Shown piece by piece: positions 26,877 through 36,276 of a stretch of DNA of 64,000 nt; the first letter of the stretch is position 1; each line of letters begins with the position of its first letter. A model generated the notes under the pieces. That model was not told the DNA's origin. It saw only the letters and a program-made list of their open reading frames with translations, and searched no databases. The translations under genes and the position numbers were made by a program. The DNA comes from Natronomonas gomsonensis (GTDB lineage Archaea > Halobacteriota > Halobacteria > Halobacteriales > Haloarculaceae), in assembly GCF_013391635.1 (NCBI RefSeq), contig NZ_JACAWU010000001.1, positions 1,302,001 to 1,366,000 of the forward strand. Reading direction: 5' to 3'.

Positions 26877-27083
26877 GCGGACGGACCCCTAGCGATGTAT
26901 TTTTGCAGTGAACACGTGACGTGACCGACGGGATTCTCGACTTCTCGGGATGTTCTGGGAAGCGTTCCTGAAGCGGTGACGCATTCGAAGCGCTCGGTGT
27001 GCCGACGGACATCTGGGAGGGTCGACCGCTCGTCTATCAATCGTACCCAAGACAGTGTGAGATGCGGTCTGTTTGCGTGCTCG

Positions 27084-27423
27084 CTATCGTTTTCCCTCTA
27101 GTACCTTCGCGGCGGTCAACACCGGGTCCCACGTCGTATTGAATGGGGGAGCATATGCGAGGTCGTAGTTCGAAAGATTGCCGAGAGTGATTCCTTCCGT
27201 CACCGCTCCGACAAGGGGGTGACTTCGATGGACGGCGCCCTCACCGTACTCGGAGACGAGACTGCCTCCCAGTACCCGTCCGGGTCTCCGGGTCGATGTC
27301 GACAACGTTGTGGCCCGTTCGGAGGTCGATATCTCGCTCCTGGCGGAACTCCTCGGGCGTGACAGACACGAGGTCTTCGAGCGACTGTATCTCGCCCAAA
27401 CCTGCCGGAACCGGAACTACTAG
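27084..27423 (-). pseudogene. Internally deleted CoA-disulfide reductase-like gene
   Basis: The minus strand first reads 'IQSLEDLVSVTPEEFRQERD' and 'DLRTGHNVVDIDPET', matching residues about 55-95 of the flavoprotein at 23537. It then jumps to 'GRVLGGSLVSEYGEGA' and 'LSNYDLAYAPPFNTTWDPVL', its last 75 residues. The central ~300 residues and the FAD-binding start are missing. At the joint, 'DPET' occurs at the end of the first part and is also expected at the start of the second, suggesting deletion between short direct repeats. Confidence 0.82.
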
Positions 27424-27786
27424 AGTGTCCGCCCTCCTGCTTATCGACCGATTTGTTTGAGTAGTGTTCTATAATCTACTTGCACAACGTTTATCGCTTA
27501 TGTACATAAGCGAATTAGTATAGCTGGAGCTTAATATAAGGATAATGGGGCGGTTGCATTATGCCTCTCAACTGTCCAGTGGAGACAGTAGTTTCGCCAG
27601 GTCGCGGCCGCTCCGTTCAGATGGACGAGCAGGAGCTCTTTCTTGTCAAATCCGTCGTGAACGGGAAACAGCAGTGTCGAATTGTCGGATACCCCCTTCG
27701 AGATTCGCGATACGACTCTCCGAATCCGCTGGCGGTTCGTAGTGACCGACGGGTGAAGCTCCTATCTTGCGGCGGCGTTCGCGGCC
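27424..27786. other. Island edge: non-coding, with the second 53-bp repeat
   Basis: About 360 bp. It contains the right copy of the 53-bp repeat (27466-27518). Beyond it a frame at 27561-27929 reads into the antisense of the next gene and has no recognisable domain. Confidence 0.45.
27466..27518 (+). repeat. 53-bp island-flanking repeat, right copy
   Basis: Partner of 16152-16204 in direct orientation. It contains an 18-bp perfect palindrome CGCTTATGTACATAAGCG (27495-27512), suggesting a protein-binding site or an element end. Confidence 0.65.
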
Positions 27787-28488
27787 TCAGTCGAAGTGGG
27801 CACTGGTCGCGACGTCGCTTTCGGCACCGCCGACGACGAGGTCGCCGGTCGAGTCGGCTCCGAGGACGATGGTCCCACCGGCGAGGATGGGTGCGACCAA
27901 CCCCGCGGCGACGACGCCCGGAGCGGTGAACGACCCTCGAACCGCGACCGTCGTGTCGGAGGCGAGTCCGTGGTCGTCGACCACTTCGGTTGCGGCACCG
28001 AGAACGTCGCCGTGGCTGTACGTCGCCTCGGGGGTCGCCAGCAACGGGTCAGCCGGTGTGACGTGGTCCGGGGGTTCCGTCGGATTCTCGCTCCACACGT
28101 CGCGCTCGAAGTACGAAACCGTGGGGTCGTCGGGTGGACTGCCGTAGGCGACTTGCTTCGTGGAGGGTCCGGCGTCGTACTCGCCGAGGTCGACTGTGGG
28201 GACGACGAGCGCGCGCGTGTCGTCCCCAACCGATTCGGCCGGGCCGAACCGAACGACACTCCCGAGCAGCGCGGCGCCGTAGAAGGTCAACACCGGTTCC
28301 GGAATCGGGTCGTCGGCGACGGCGACGCCCGCCCCGCTCCGGACGCCGAGGTGCCGAAGGAAGTTCCCGACTTTCCACGCGCTCGTACAGAACCGTCGGT
28401 AGTCGTAGGTTCGGCCGACTGCCGGCGCTCGAAGCGCGATGTCGGAGGTGCGGCGCTGTCGGTCGATTGCGTCCCCGAGTACGTCCAT
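27787..28488 (-). CDS. Short ANL-like (acetyl-CoA synthetase-related) protein
   Basis: 233-aa protein resembling only the N-terminal subdomain of AMP-forming acyl-CoA synthetases ('YRRFCTSAWKVGNFLRHLGV', 'VLTFYGAALLGSVVRFGPAE', 'ATYSHGDVLGAATEVV'). The ATP phosphate-loop motif and the C-terminal lysine domain are absent, so ligase activity is unlikely. Similar short stand-alone proteins occur in haloarchaea as far as I recall, so this may be complete rather than truncated. The source of the 47-bp fragment at 15582 lies within it (28086-28132). It is divergent from the MazG gene with a 53-nt gap. Confidence 0.65.
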   Translation of the reverse strand: MDVLGDAIDRQRRTSDIALRAPAVGRTYDYRRFCTSAWKVGNFLRHLGVRSGAGVAVADDPIPEPVLTFYGAALLGSVVRFGPAESVGDDTRALVVPTVDLGEYDAGPSTKQVAYGSPPDDPTVSYFERDVWSENPTEPPDHVTPADPLLATPEATYSHGDVLGAATEVVDDHGLASDTTVAVRGSFTAPGVVAAGLVAPILAGGTIVLGADSTGDLVVGGAESDVATSAHFD

Positions 28489-28511
28489 ACACCGACTACG
28501 AACGCCGGGCG

Positions 28512-28517
28512 TTTATA
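28512..28517 (+). promoter_or_regulatory. TATA-like box of the MazG gene
   Basis: TTTATA centred about 27.5 nt before ATG 28542, the standard leaderless spacing; it lies inside the 53-nt divergent gap. Confidence 0.6.
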
Positions 28518-28541
28518 CTCCGCCGGGACGGTCCCGAGGCC

Positions 28542-28847
28542 ATGGACGCACAACAACGAGTCGCGGCGTTCCTCGACGATACCGAGCTTCACGCACCGGC
28601 AGCGTACCGACTCCTCGATGTCGTCTCGGAACTCGGTGAGGTGTCGAAGGAGGTGTGTACGTCGACGGAGTACGGTGAAGACCCGTCGTCGGTGTCGGTT
28701 CCCGAGGACGAACTCGGGGACGCGCTGTTCGCGCTGCTAGCGCTGTGTTCGGAGCTCGGCGTGGACGCCGAGACGGCACTCGAAACCTCGCTGTCGAAGT
28801 ACGAGGGCCGACTCGACGACACCGGACGCGCTGGAAGCGGCGAGTAG
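28542..28847 (+). CDS. MazG-like nucleotide pyrophosphohydrolase
   Basis: 101-aa all-alpha NTP pyrophosphatase. The MazG metal-binding pattern is present: 'VVSELGEVSKEV' (E-x2-E/V type first helix) and 'EDELGDALFALLALCSELG' (E-x2-D second site). Such small single-domain members hydrolyse non-canonical nucleoside triphosphates or dCTP-like substrates to limit mutagenesis. The start is fixed by the TATA-like box at 28512. Confidence 0.85.
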   Translation: MDAQQRVAAFLDDTELHAPAAYRLLDVVSELGEVSKEVCTSTEYGEDPSSVSVPEDELGDALFALLALCSELGVDAETALETSLSKYEGRLDDTGRAGSGE

Positions 28848-29008
28848 GTAGCGAACAGGCGGCGTTCTGTGCGATTGTCTCCCGTATCCGACGACCTGCC
28901 GCACGGTAGCCGAATGGCCGTCGGTTGCTGGTCAGCGCATACGGCCGGTGGTTCCGTTCTGGTATATGAATGCTCGGACGAGCTGGTGGTTCGAAGTGCG
29001 GCCAGTAG

Positions 29009-29150
29009 AGCATCCGCGAGGGAGCGGAGCGACCGAGCGGTTCGCCGTGCGCCGCAGGCGCGCGGGACCGAGGGCCGACCATCGGGAGGCCCGACGTGTC
29101 TTTTTCATGAACGTTTTTGCCGGCGGGCCGCAGGCCCGCCGTGCAAAAAG
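29009..29150 (+). repeat. Hairpin-rich intergenic element, left copy
   Basis: It starts AGCATCCGCGAG, includes GAGCGGTTCGCCG, and ends TTTTTGCCG, hairpin, GTGCAAAAAG. The hairpin is a perfect 9-bp stem with a GCA loop (CGGCGGGCC/GGCCCGCCG, 29121-29141) framed by T5 and A5. An inverted relative lies at 32627-32806. It sits just past the stop of the reductase gene (29153) and probably also serves as its T-tract terminator. The rest of the 305-bp gap (28848-29008) shows nothing notable. Confidence 0.65.
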
Positions 29151-29152
29151 GT

Positions 29153-29800
29153 TCAACCGAAGTTCTCGGCCTTCGCCGCGTCGGGGTCGCCGCCGGCGGC
29201 CTCGATTGCGGCGGTGGCGTCCTCGAGGAAGTCGGCGAAGCCGTAGACGAACACCTGTTCGCCGTCGGCGTTCGTCAGCACGTCCGCGACGGCGTCGGTG
29301 AGCGATTCGTCTTCGAAGAGGACGAACACCGACGCTCCGGCGTTGGCGATGTTCGAGAGGCGGTCCTCGTGGAGCGGGGTGTCGTCGCGGTAGACGATTG
29401 CGGCCTCGTTGCCCTCTGCGAGTGCGCGCTCGGCGATGGCGACCGCTGGACCGATACCGGGGCCGCCGGCGAGGACGATTGCTCGATTCTCGCTTTCGTA
29501 ATAGTCGTCGCCGAAGGGGCCGGTAATCGTCACGGTGTCGCCGGCGTCGAGGTTCAGGAGGTACTCGCTGAACGCCCCGCCCTCCTCGGGGTCGTAACTG
29601 ATGGTGAACTCGAATGTGTCGTCGGTGTTCGGCGAGGAGACGGTGTAGAACCGCGATTCCTCTTCGCCGCCGACGGTGGCGGTGAGTTTGACGAACTGTC
29701 CCGGTTCGGCGTCGAACGCCGCCGGGGTATCGAGGTCGATGGCGACTGCGTCGGGGCCGACCTCGTGGACGGCAGCGACGGTCGTCTCGATGGGGTCCAT
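29153..29800 (-). CDS. FAD/NAD(P)-binding reductase, ferredoxin-NADP reductase type
   Basis: 215-aa two-domain FNR-like flavoprotein. The FAD domain (about 1-100) has 'SRFYTVSS' (R50-x-Y52-x2-S55, flavin binding). The NAD domain (about 101-215) has the loop 'LAGGPGIGPAVAIAERAL' and ends with an aromatic-poor tail. No iron-sulfur domain is attached. Substrate partners are unknown; divergent location beside korAB, which reduces ferredoxin, makes ferredoxin:NAD(P) exchange a reasonable guess. The start 'MDPIETTVAAV' at 29800 is chosen over longer in-frame options lacking homology. Confidence 0.83.
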   Translation of the reverse strand: MDPIETTVAAVHEVGPDAVAIDLDTPAAFDAEPGQFVKLTATVGGEEESRFYTVSSPNTDDTFEFTISYDPEEGGAFSEYLLNLDAGDTVTITGPFGDDYYESENRAIVLAGGPGIGPAVAIAERALAEGNEAAIVYRDDTPLHEDRLSNIANAGASVFVLFEDESLTDAVADVLTNADGEQVFVYGFADFLEDATAAIEAAGGDPDAAKAENFG

Positions 29801-29988
29801 GTACGGTATGGGCTTCCCCGCCGGCAAGGCGCTTTCGAAGCCGCATCCGGAAATCAAATATAAACGCGTGTGAAGTTTTCCCTCGGTAGTCGTTGAAAGT
29901 CGCTTTCGAGGGCTGTAGTCCGGAAAACCGCTCAACTGCGGCAATATTCAGAAGGCTTAACGTCCGCCGCGCAGAACCCCGATGTAGT

Positions 29989-31752
29989 ATGCCAGAGGAC
30001 CTCAACTGGGCCGTCGGCGGCGAAGCCGGCGACGGGATCGACTCGACCGGGAAGATCTTTGCCCAGGCGCTCTCACGTGCGGGGCGCCACGTCTTTACCT
30101 CGAAGGACTTCGCCTCACGAATCCGTGGCGGATACACGGCGTATAAGGTACGGACGTCGGTCGACCGCGTCGAGAGTGTCGTCGACAGACTCGATATCCT
30201 GATTGCGCTGACAGAGCGAACCGTCAACGAAAACCTCGACGAACTCCACGAGGACTCCGTCATCATCTACGACGGCGAGCGGACGATGATGAAGGACTTC
30301 GAGGCCCCCGGCGAGATGACAGGGCTCGACGTGCCGCTGAAGCGTCTCGCCGAGGACGCCGGTGGCGCCATCATGCGCAACATCGTTGCGCTCGGTGCCG
30401 CGTGTGAGGTTACCGGTTTCAACATCGAGTACCTCGACGAGTCGCTGGAGAAGCGCTTCGGCGGGAAAGGCGAGGCTATCGTCGAGAACAACAAGAAGGC
30501 GGCCCGCCTCGGTGCGGATTTCGTTCGCGAGGAGACGGACCTCTCGACGGACGATGACCTCGAGACGACGGACAACGACTACGTCCTCCTGAACGGCGAC
30601 GAAGCCATCGGGATGGGCGCTCTCGCCGGCGGCTGTCGGTTCTACGCCGGCTACCCCATCACACCCGCGACGGACGTGATGGAGTACCTGAAGGGCCGCA
30701 TCGAGGACTACGGTGGCGTCGTCGTCCAAGCCGAAGACGAGCTGTCGGCGGTCAACATGGCGCTCGGCGGTGCGCGTGCGGGCGCCCGTTCGATGACTGC
30801 CACTTCCGGACCCGGCATCGACCTGATGACGGAGACGTTCGGACTGGTCGCCACCTCGGAGACGCCGCTGGTCATCTGTAACGTGATGCGGTCGGGTCCC
30901 TCGACGGGAATGCCGACCAAACAGGAGCAGGGCGACCTCAATCAGATGGTGTACGGCGGTCACGGTGAGGTACCGCGGTTCGTGCTGGCGCCGACGACGA
31001 TTTCGGAGTGTTTCCACAAGACCGTCGAGGCGTTCAACCTCGCCGAGAAGTACCAACTCCCCGTCTACCTCACGGCCGACCTCGCACTCGCTGTCACCGA
31101 ACAGACCTTCGAACCCGAGGCGTTCGACATGGACGAGGTCGAAATCGACCGCGGAAAGGTCGTCGACGAGGAGAACATCGAGGAGTGGCAAAACGAGAAA
31201 GGGCAGTTCAAACCCCACGCGCTCACCGACGACGGCGTCAGTCCGCGTTCGTTCCCCGGCACGGAGGGTGGCGCCCACATGTCCACCGGCCTCGAACACG
31301 ACGAACTGGGCCGACGGACGGAGGACACCGACATGCGCGTCGAGCAGGTCGACAAACGCGACCGCAAGGTCGAAACCGCAATCGAGCGGGAGAACTTCGA
31401 CTACCGCGAATTCGGTGACGCCGACGCCGACACGCTCATCGTCTCGTGGGGTTCCAACGAGGGCGCGATGCTCGAAGCGATGGACTTCCTCGAAGACGAC
31501 GGCATCGACGTGCGATTCATTTCGGTGCCGTACATCTTCCCGCGGCCGGACCTCACCGAGGAGTTCGAGGCCGCCGAGGAGGTCATCGTCGTCGAGTGTA
31601 ACGCGACGGGTCAGTTCGCCGACCTCGTCGAACACGACACCCTCACGCGCGTCGAGCGCATCAACAAGTACAACGGCGTCCGCTTCAAGGCGGACGAACT
31701 CGCCGACGAGGTCAAAGCGGCCCTCGGCGAGGCGACGGAGGTGGAAGCATAA
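29989..31752 (+). CDS. korA: 2-oxoacid:ferredoxin oxidoreductase, alpha (gamma-alpha fused) subunit
   Basis: 587-aa subunit. The gamma domain (about 1-185) starts 'LNWAVGGEAGDGIDSTGKIFAQ'. The alpha domain follows with 'NGDEAIGMGALAGGCRFYAGYPITPATDVMEYL', 'SMTATSGPGIDLM' and the C-terminal 'VSWGSNEGAMLEAMDFL'. The complex oxidatively decarboxylates a 2-oxoacid with CoA, reducing ferredoxin. Length is nearer haloarchaeal KorA (2-oxoglutarate) than PorA (about 630 aa), so I favour KorA without certainty. A TATA-like GCTTAA (29955) precedes the ATG by about 31 nt. The stop overlaps korB by one base. Confidence 0.88.
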   Translation: MPEDLNWAVGGEAGDGIDSTGKIFAQALSRAGRHVFTSKDFASRIRGGYTAYKVRTSVDRVESVVDRLDILIALTERTVNENLDELHEDSVIIYDGERTMMKDFEAPGEMTGLDVPLKRLAEDAGGAIMRNIVALGAACEVTGFNIEYLDESLEKRFGGKGEAIVENNKKAARLGADFVREETDLSTDDDLETTDNDYVLLNGDEAIGMGALAGGCRFYAGYPITPATDVMEYLKGRIEDYGGVVVQAEDELSAVNMALGGARAGARSMTATSGPGIDLMTETFGLVATSETPLVICNVMRSGPSTGMPTKQEQGDLNQMVYGGHGEVPRFVLAPTTISECFHKTVEAFNLAEKYQLPVYLTADLALAVTEQTFEPEAFDMDEVEIDRGKVVDEENIEEWQNEKGQFKPHALTDDGVSPRSFPGTEGGAHMSTGLEHDELGRRTEDTDMRVEQVDKRDRKVETAIERENFDYREFGDADADTLIVSWGSNEGAMLEAMDFLEDDGIDVRFISVPYIFPRPDLTEEFEAAEEVIVVECNATGQFADLVEHDTLTRVERINKYNGVRFKADELADEVKAALGEATEVEA

Positions 31753-32621
31753 TGAGCTCCGACATTCGATTCACGGATTTCAAATCCGACAAACAGCCCA
31801 CGTGGTGTCCCGGTTGCGGTGACTTCGGGACGATGAACGGTATGATGAAAGCGCTGGCCGAGACGGGCAACGACCCCGACAACACGTTCGTCGTCGCCGG
31901 CATCGGCTGCTCCGGCAAAATCGGGACGTACATGCACTCGTATGCGCTGCACGGCGTCCACGGCCGCGCCCTGCCCGTCGGAACGGGCGTGAAGATGGCC
32001 AACCCGGACCTCGAAGTGATGGTCGCGGGCGGCGACGGCGACGGCTACTCCATCGGGGCCGGCCACTTCGTCCACGCCGTCCGCCGGAACGTCGACATGA
32101 CGTACGTCGTCATGGACAACCGCATCTACGGCCTGACGAAGGGGCAGTTCTCGCCGACCAGCCGTGAGGACTTCGAGACCTCCACGTCGCCGGACGGGAC
32201 GAACCAACAGCCCGTCAACCCCCTCGCACTCGCGCTCGCCGCAGGCGGGACGTTCATCGCGCAGTCGTTCTCCTCGGACAGTCAGCGACACGCCGAAATC
32301 GTCCAGAAGGCTATCGAACACGACGGCTTCGGCTTCGTGAACGTCTACTCGCCGTGTGTGACGTTCAACGACGTCGACACCTACGACTACTTCCGCGACG
32401 CCATCGTCGACGTGGCCGACGACGACTTCGATCACGACCCCTCCGACTACGACGCCGCCAAGGACCTCATCATGGATCGCGGCAAGGAGTATCAGGGCGT
32501 CATCTACCAAGACGACAGCTCCGTCGGCTTCGAGAAGCGCGAGGGCATCGAGGCACCGATGAACGACATCCCCGACGGCGCGCCCGACGACGCGATGGAC
32601 CTCGTCCGCGAATTTTACTAA
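31752..32621 (+). CDS. korB: 2-oxoacid:ferredoxin oxidoreductase, beta subunit
   Basis: 289-aa thiamine-diphosphate-binding subunit. Iron-sulfur cysteines are in 'PTWCPGCGDFG' (C19, C22), 'GIGCSGKIG' (C53) and 'YSPCVTFN' (near 201). The TPP/Mg motif is 'GGDGDGYSIGAGHF ... DNRIYGLTKGQ'. It forms the catalytic pair with the upstream alpha subunit; overlap TAATG at 31750-31754 shows coupling. Substrate is 2-oxoglutarate or pyruvate; 2-oxoglutarate is favoured by length. Confidence 0.9.
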   Translation: MSSDIRFTDFKSDKQPTWCPGCGDFGTMNGMMKALAETGNDPDNTFVVAGIGCSGKIGTYMHSYALHGVHGRALPVGTGVKMANPDLEVMVAGGDGDGYSIGAGHFVHAVRRNVDMTYVVMDNRIYGLTKGQFSPTSREDFETSTSPDGTNQQPVNPLALALAAGGTFIAQSFSSDSQRHAEIVQKAIEHDGFGFVNVYSPCVTFNDVDTYDYFRDAIVDVADDDFDHDPSDYDAAKDLIMDRGKEYQGVIYQDDSSVGFEKREGIEAPMNDIPDGAPDDAMDLVREFY

Positions 32622-32626
32622 ACCCA

Positions 32627-32806
32627 CTTTTTGCACGCTCCGGCGGTTCGGCGCGGAACGCGCCGAACACGCCTCCGCGGCAAAAACTTGGGGAAAATAT
32701 GCGCGACTCGTTCCTGTCGCGCGGCTTCGCCGCGCGGTAGTCACTCGTCGCTACCGGCGGCGAAGCCGCCGGCGAACCGCTCGCGCCTCCGGCGCTCGCG
32801 GATGCT
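32627..32806 (-). repeat. Hairpin-rich intergenic element, right (inverted) copy
   Basis: Read on the minus strand it starts AGCATCCGCGAG, contains GAGCGGTTCGCCGGCGG, and ends GTGCAAAAAG, like the left copy at 29009-29150. It holds several short perfect hairpins with 3-nt loops, the best being a 10-bp stem with a GAA loop (32646-32668). It fills the gap between the stops of korB (32621) and the convergent gene (32808), so it likely doubles as a bidirectional terminator. Confidence 0.65.
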
Positions 32807-32807
32807 T

Positions 32808-33821
32808 CTATTGGACTAACTCCGATAGCAGGTCGATTCTCGCCTCGGTTTCGGCGATCAGTTCCTCGACAACCTCGTCGGCTGGCTGTACCTCGTCGGT
32901 GAGGCCGCTGCTCTGTCCCGCATACAGCGCCAGCGCGTCGAGGTCCCCCTCGACTCCCTCCATCGGGAGGTCGTCGCCGTAGCGCACGATGGGGTGGCCA
33001 CCGGGGTACTCGGCGATTGTCTCGCCCTCGCCGGGGCGGTCGCCGGGTGCGGGACGTCCCGCCTCCTCCCACGCTTCCGTAGTGCTGTTGTGGAGGACGC
33101 GGTGAGGGGTTCCCTTCCAGCCGGCGTCGAACAGTTCTGAGTACAGCGTTTCGGTCTCCTCGGCGTCGACGATGCGCTCCCGATAGTGGTCCTCGACGGC
33201 GGCTTCCTCGGTAGCGACGAATCGAGTGCCGAGCCACGCGCCATCGGCCCCCGCGGCGAGGACGGCGGCGACACCGCGGCCGTCGGCGATGCCGCCGGCG
33301 GCGACGACTGGCACGTCGACGGCGTCGGCTACGCGCGGGACGAGCGGCAGGGTGGCGACCTCGCTTTGGACGTGCCCGCCGGCTTCCCAGGCCTGTGCGA
33401 CGATTACATCCGCGCCGGCCGCCGCGGCCGTCTCGGCCTCCTCGGCGCTGCCGACGGTGACGAGTACCGACGCGCCTCCGTCGTGGACGCGGTCGACGTA
33501 CGGTGTCGCATCGCCAAACGAGAAGGAGACGGCGGGGACGCCGGCACCGAGGACGGCATCGAGGTGGTCCTCGGTTGCGACCTCCTTGGCTTCGGGGTCG
33601 AGGACGACGTTGACGGCGAAGGGGCGGTCGGTCCGCTCGCGGGTTCGCTCGACGAATTCGGCTGCTCGGTCGGGCGGCCGCCACGTCACCGCTAGCGTCC
33701 CGAGGCCGCCGGCGTTCGACACCGCCGCGGCCAGTTCCGAGCTGGTCGCGCTCCCGATGGGTGCCTGAACGATTGGGTACTCGATTTCGAGGGCCTCACA
33801 CAGCGGGGTCGAGAGAGTCAC
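32808..33821 (-). CDS. Nitronate monooxygenase / 2-nitropropane dioxygenase family protein
   Basis: 337-aa FMN-dependent TIM-barrel protein. It starts 'LSTPLCEALEIEYPIVQAPIG', with 'SNAGGLGTLAV' and 'VPAVSFSFG', then the FMN-phosphate loops 'DVIVAQAWEAGGH', 'PVVAAGGIADGRGVAAVLAAGADGAWLGTRFVA'. Family members oxidise nitronates or act as enoyl reductases; the substrate here is unknown. No ATG fits: GTG 33821 is chosen because homology starts there and a TATA-like box (minus CTTTTT, near 33850) lies about 29 nt upstream. Confidence 0.85.
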   Translation of the reverse strand: MTLSTPLCEALEIEYPIVQAPIGSATSSELAAAVSNAGGLGTLAVTWRPPDRAAEFVERTRERTDRPFAVNVVLDPEAKEVATEDHLDAVLGAGVPAVSFSFGDATPYVDRVHDGGASVLVTVGSAEEAETAAAAGADVIVAQAWEAGGHVQSEVATLPLVPRVADAVDVPVVAAGGIADGRGVAAVLAAGADGAWLGTRFVATEEAAVEDHYRERIVDAEETETLYSELFDAGWKGTPHRVLHNSTTEAWEEAGRPAPGDRPGEGETIAEYPGGHPIVRYGDDLPMEGVEGDLDALALYAGQSSGLTDEVQPADEVVEELIAETEARIDLLSELVQ

Positions 33822-33865
33822 GCTGGAGGGGTCGATGGCCGAGCGAAAAAGCGTGCCGGCGTACG

Positions 33866-34249
33866 TCAGTGCTCGACGAACTCGATGAGGACGCCACCGG
33901 TCGATTTCGGGTGGAGGAAGGCAACGTCGTGGCCCCACGCGCCCGGGCGCGGTTCCTCGTCTATCAACTCGACACCGGCTGATTCAGCGCGTTCTAGGGC
34001 CGCGTCTATGTCGTCGGTTTCCAGAGCGATGTGGTGGAGGCCGGGGCCGTTGTTCTCCAGATACTTCGAGATGGTTCCCTCCTCTTGGGGTTCGAGCAGT
34101 TCGAAGTAGCCGTTCTCCAGTTCCAGAAAGATAACTCGGAGGTCCCCGAACCGTTCCTCGTGGGCGATGTCACAGCCGAAGATGTCCTCGTAGCGGAAGG
34201 CGAGGCTCTCGGCGTTCTCGGTGGCGACACCGGCGTGGTCGAAGCGCAT
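33866..34249 (-). CDS. mce: Methylmalonyl-CoA epimerase
   Basis: 127-aa glyoxalase/VOC-fold enzyme that interconverts (R)- and (S)-methylmalonyl-CoA. Metal ligands are H5 ('FDHAGVA'), the His in 'GPGLHHIALET' and the terminal glutamate in 'GVLIEFVEH'. It lies just downstream of the methylmalonyl-CoA mutase on the same strand, matching the propionyl-CoA/methylmalonyl-CoA route to succinyl-CoA. A TATA-like box (near 34275) precedes the ATG by 26 nt, so it can be transcribed independently. Confidence 0.93.
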   Translation of the reverse strand: MRFDHAGVATENAESLAFRYEDIFGCDIAHEERFGDLRVIFLELENGYFELLEPQEEGTISKYLENNGPGLHHIALETDDIDAALERAESAGVELIDEEPRPGAWGHDVAFLHPKSTGGVLIEFVEH

Positions 34250-34293
34250 ACGTTGGTGTCGAGGTCCGGGGAGAAATAACCTCCCGACTCATT

Positions 34294-34388
34294 GGGAGTC
34301 TCGTAGGAGTGCATCGTTTCCGAACGACGAATCGAGAGGCAGCGCCGGATGACGGGATTCGAACCCGTCGCTTGGCTACGAGACTCCC
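34294..34388. repeat. 13-bp inverted repeat bracketing a tRNA-like hairpin
   Basis: GGGAGTCTCGTAG at 34294-34306 and its exact complement at 34376-34388, with 69 nt between. The loop contains most of the tRNA-like segment described next. It could fold as one large stem-loop after the mutase gene. Confidence 0.6.
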
Positions 34389-34390
34389 TA

Positions 34391-34404
<14 letters not shown>
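34342..34404 (-). other. tRNA-like remnant: T-arm plus acceptor-like stem
   Basis: On the minus strand a perfect T-arm (stem GACGGG/CCCGTC, loop TTCGAAT, 34351-34369) is enclosed by a 7-bp outer stem GCGCCGG/CCGGCGC (34398-34404 with 34342-34348). GTAGCCAAGC, typical of a tRNA-Leu D-arm, precedes the T-arm directly. There is no anticodon arm, the total is 63 nt, and the 5' stem overlaps the mutase stop codon. It is not a functional tRNA; it may be a deletion remnant or an integration-site scar. Confidence 0.5.
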
Positions 34405-36067
<1,663 letters not shown>

Positions 36068-36276
36068 TATTAGAGAAAGGGGTCGGACGGGGCTTAAGGG
36101 TTGGCGAGATGGTACTGAGACCGCTGCTCAAAATGTAATCGCTAAACGGCATATAGGGGCGCGTCACGAACCTCAAGTCCTGACACCGCGTGGCTCACAG
36201 CAAGCTGACAGTGAAAATATGTCTCCGGTGACCATACTGGAATTACGACTATTCCGAAACCTGGCTTAGAATGTCC

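Noticed and set aside
26877..27083. Short coding-like stretch ('ALGVPTDIWEGRPLVYQSYP') after the DUF35 gene
   Set aside because: It is interrupted by stops and I could not match it to a family; possibly gene debris.
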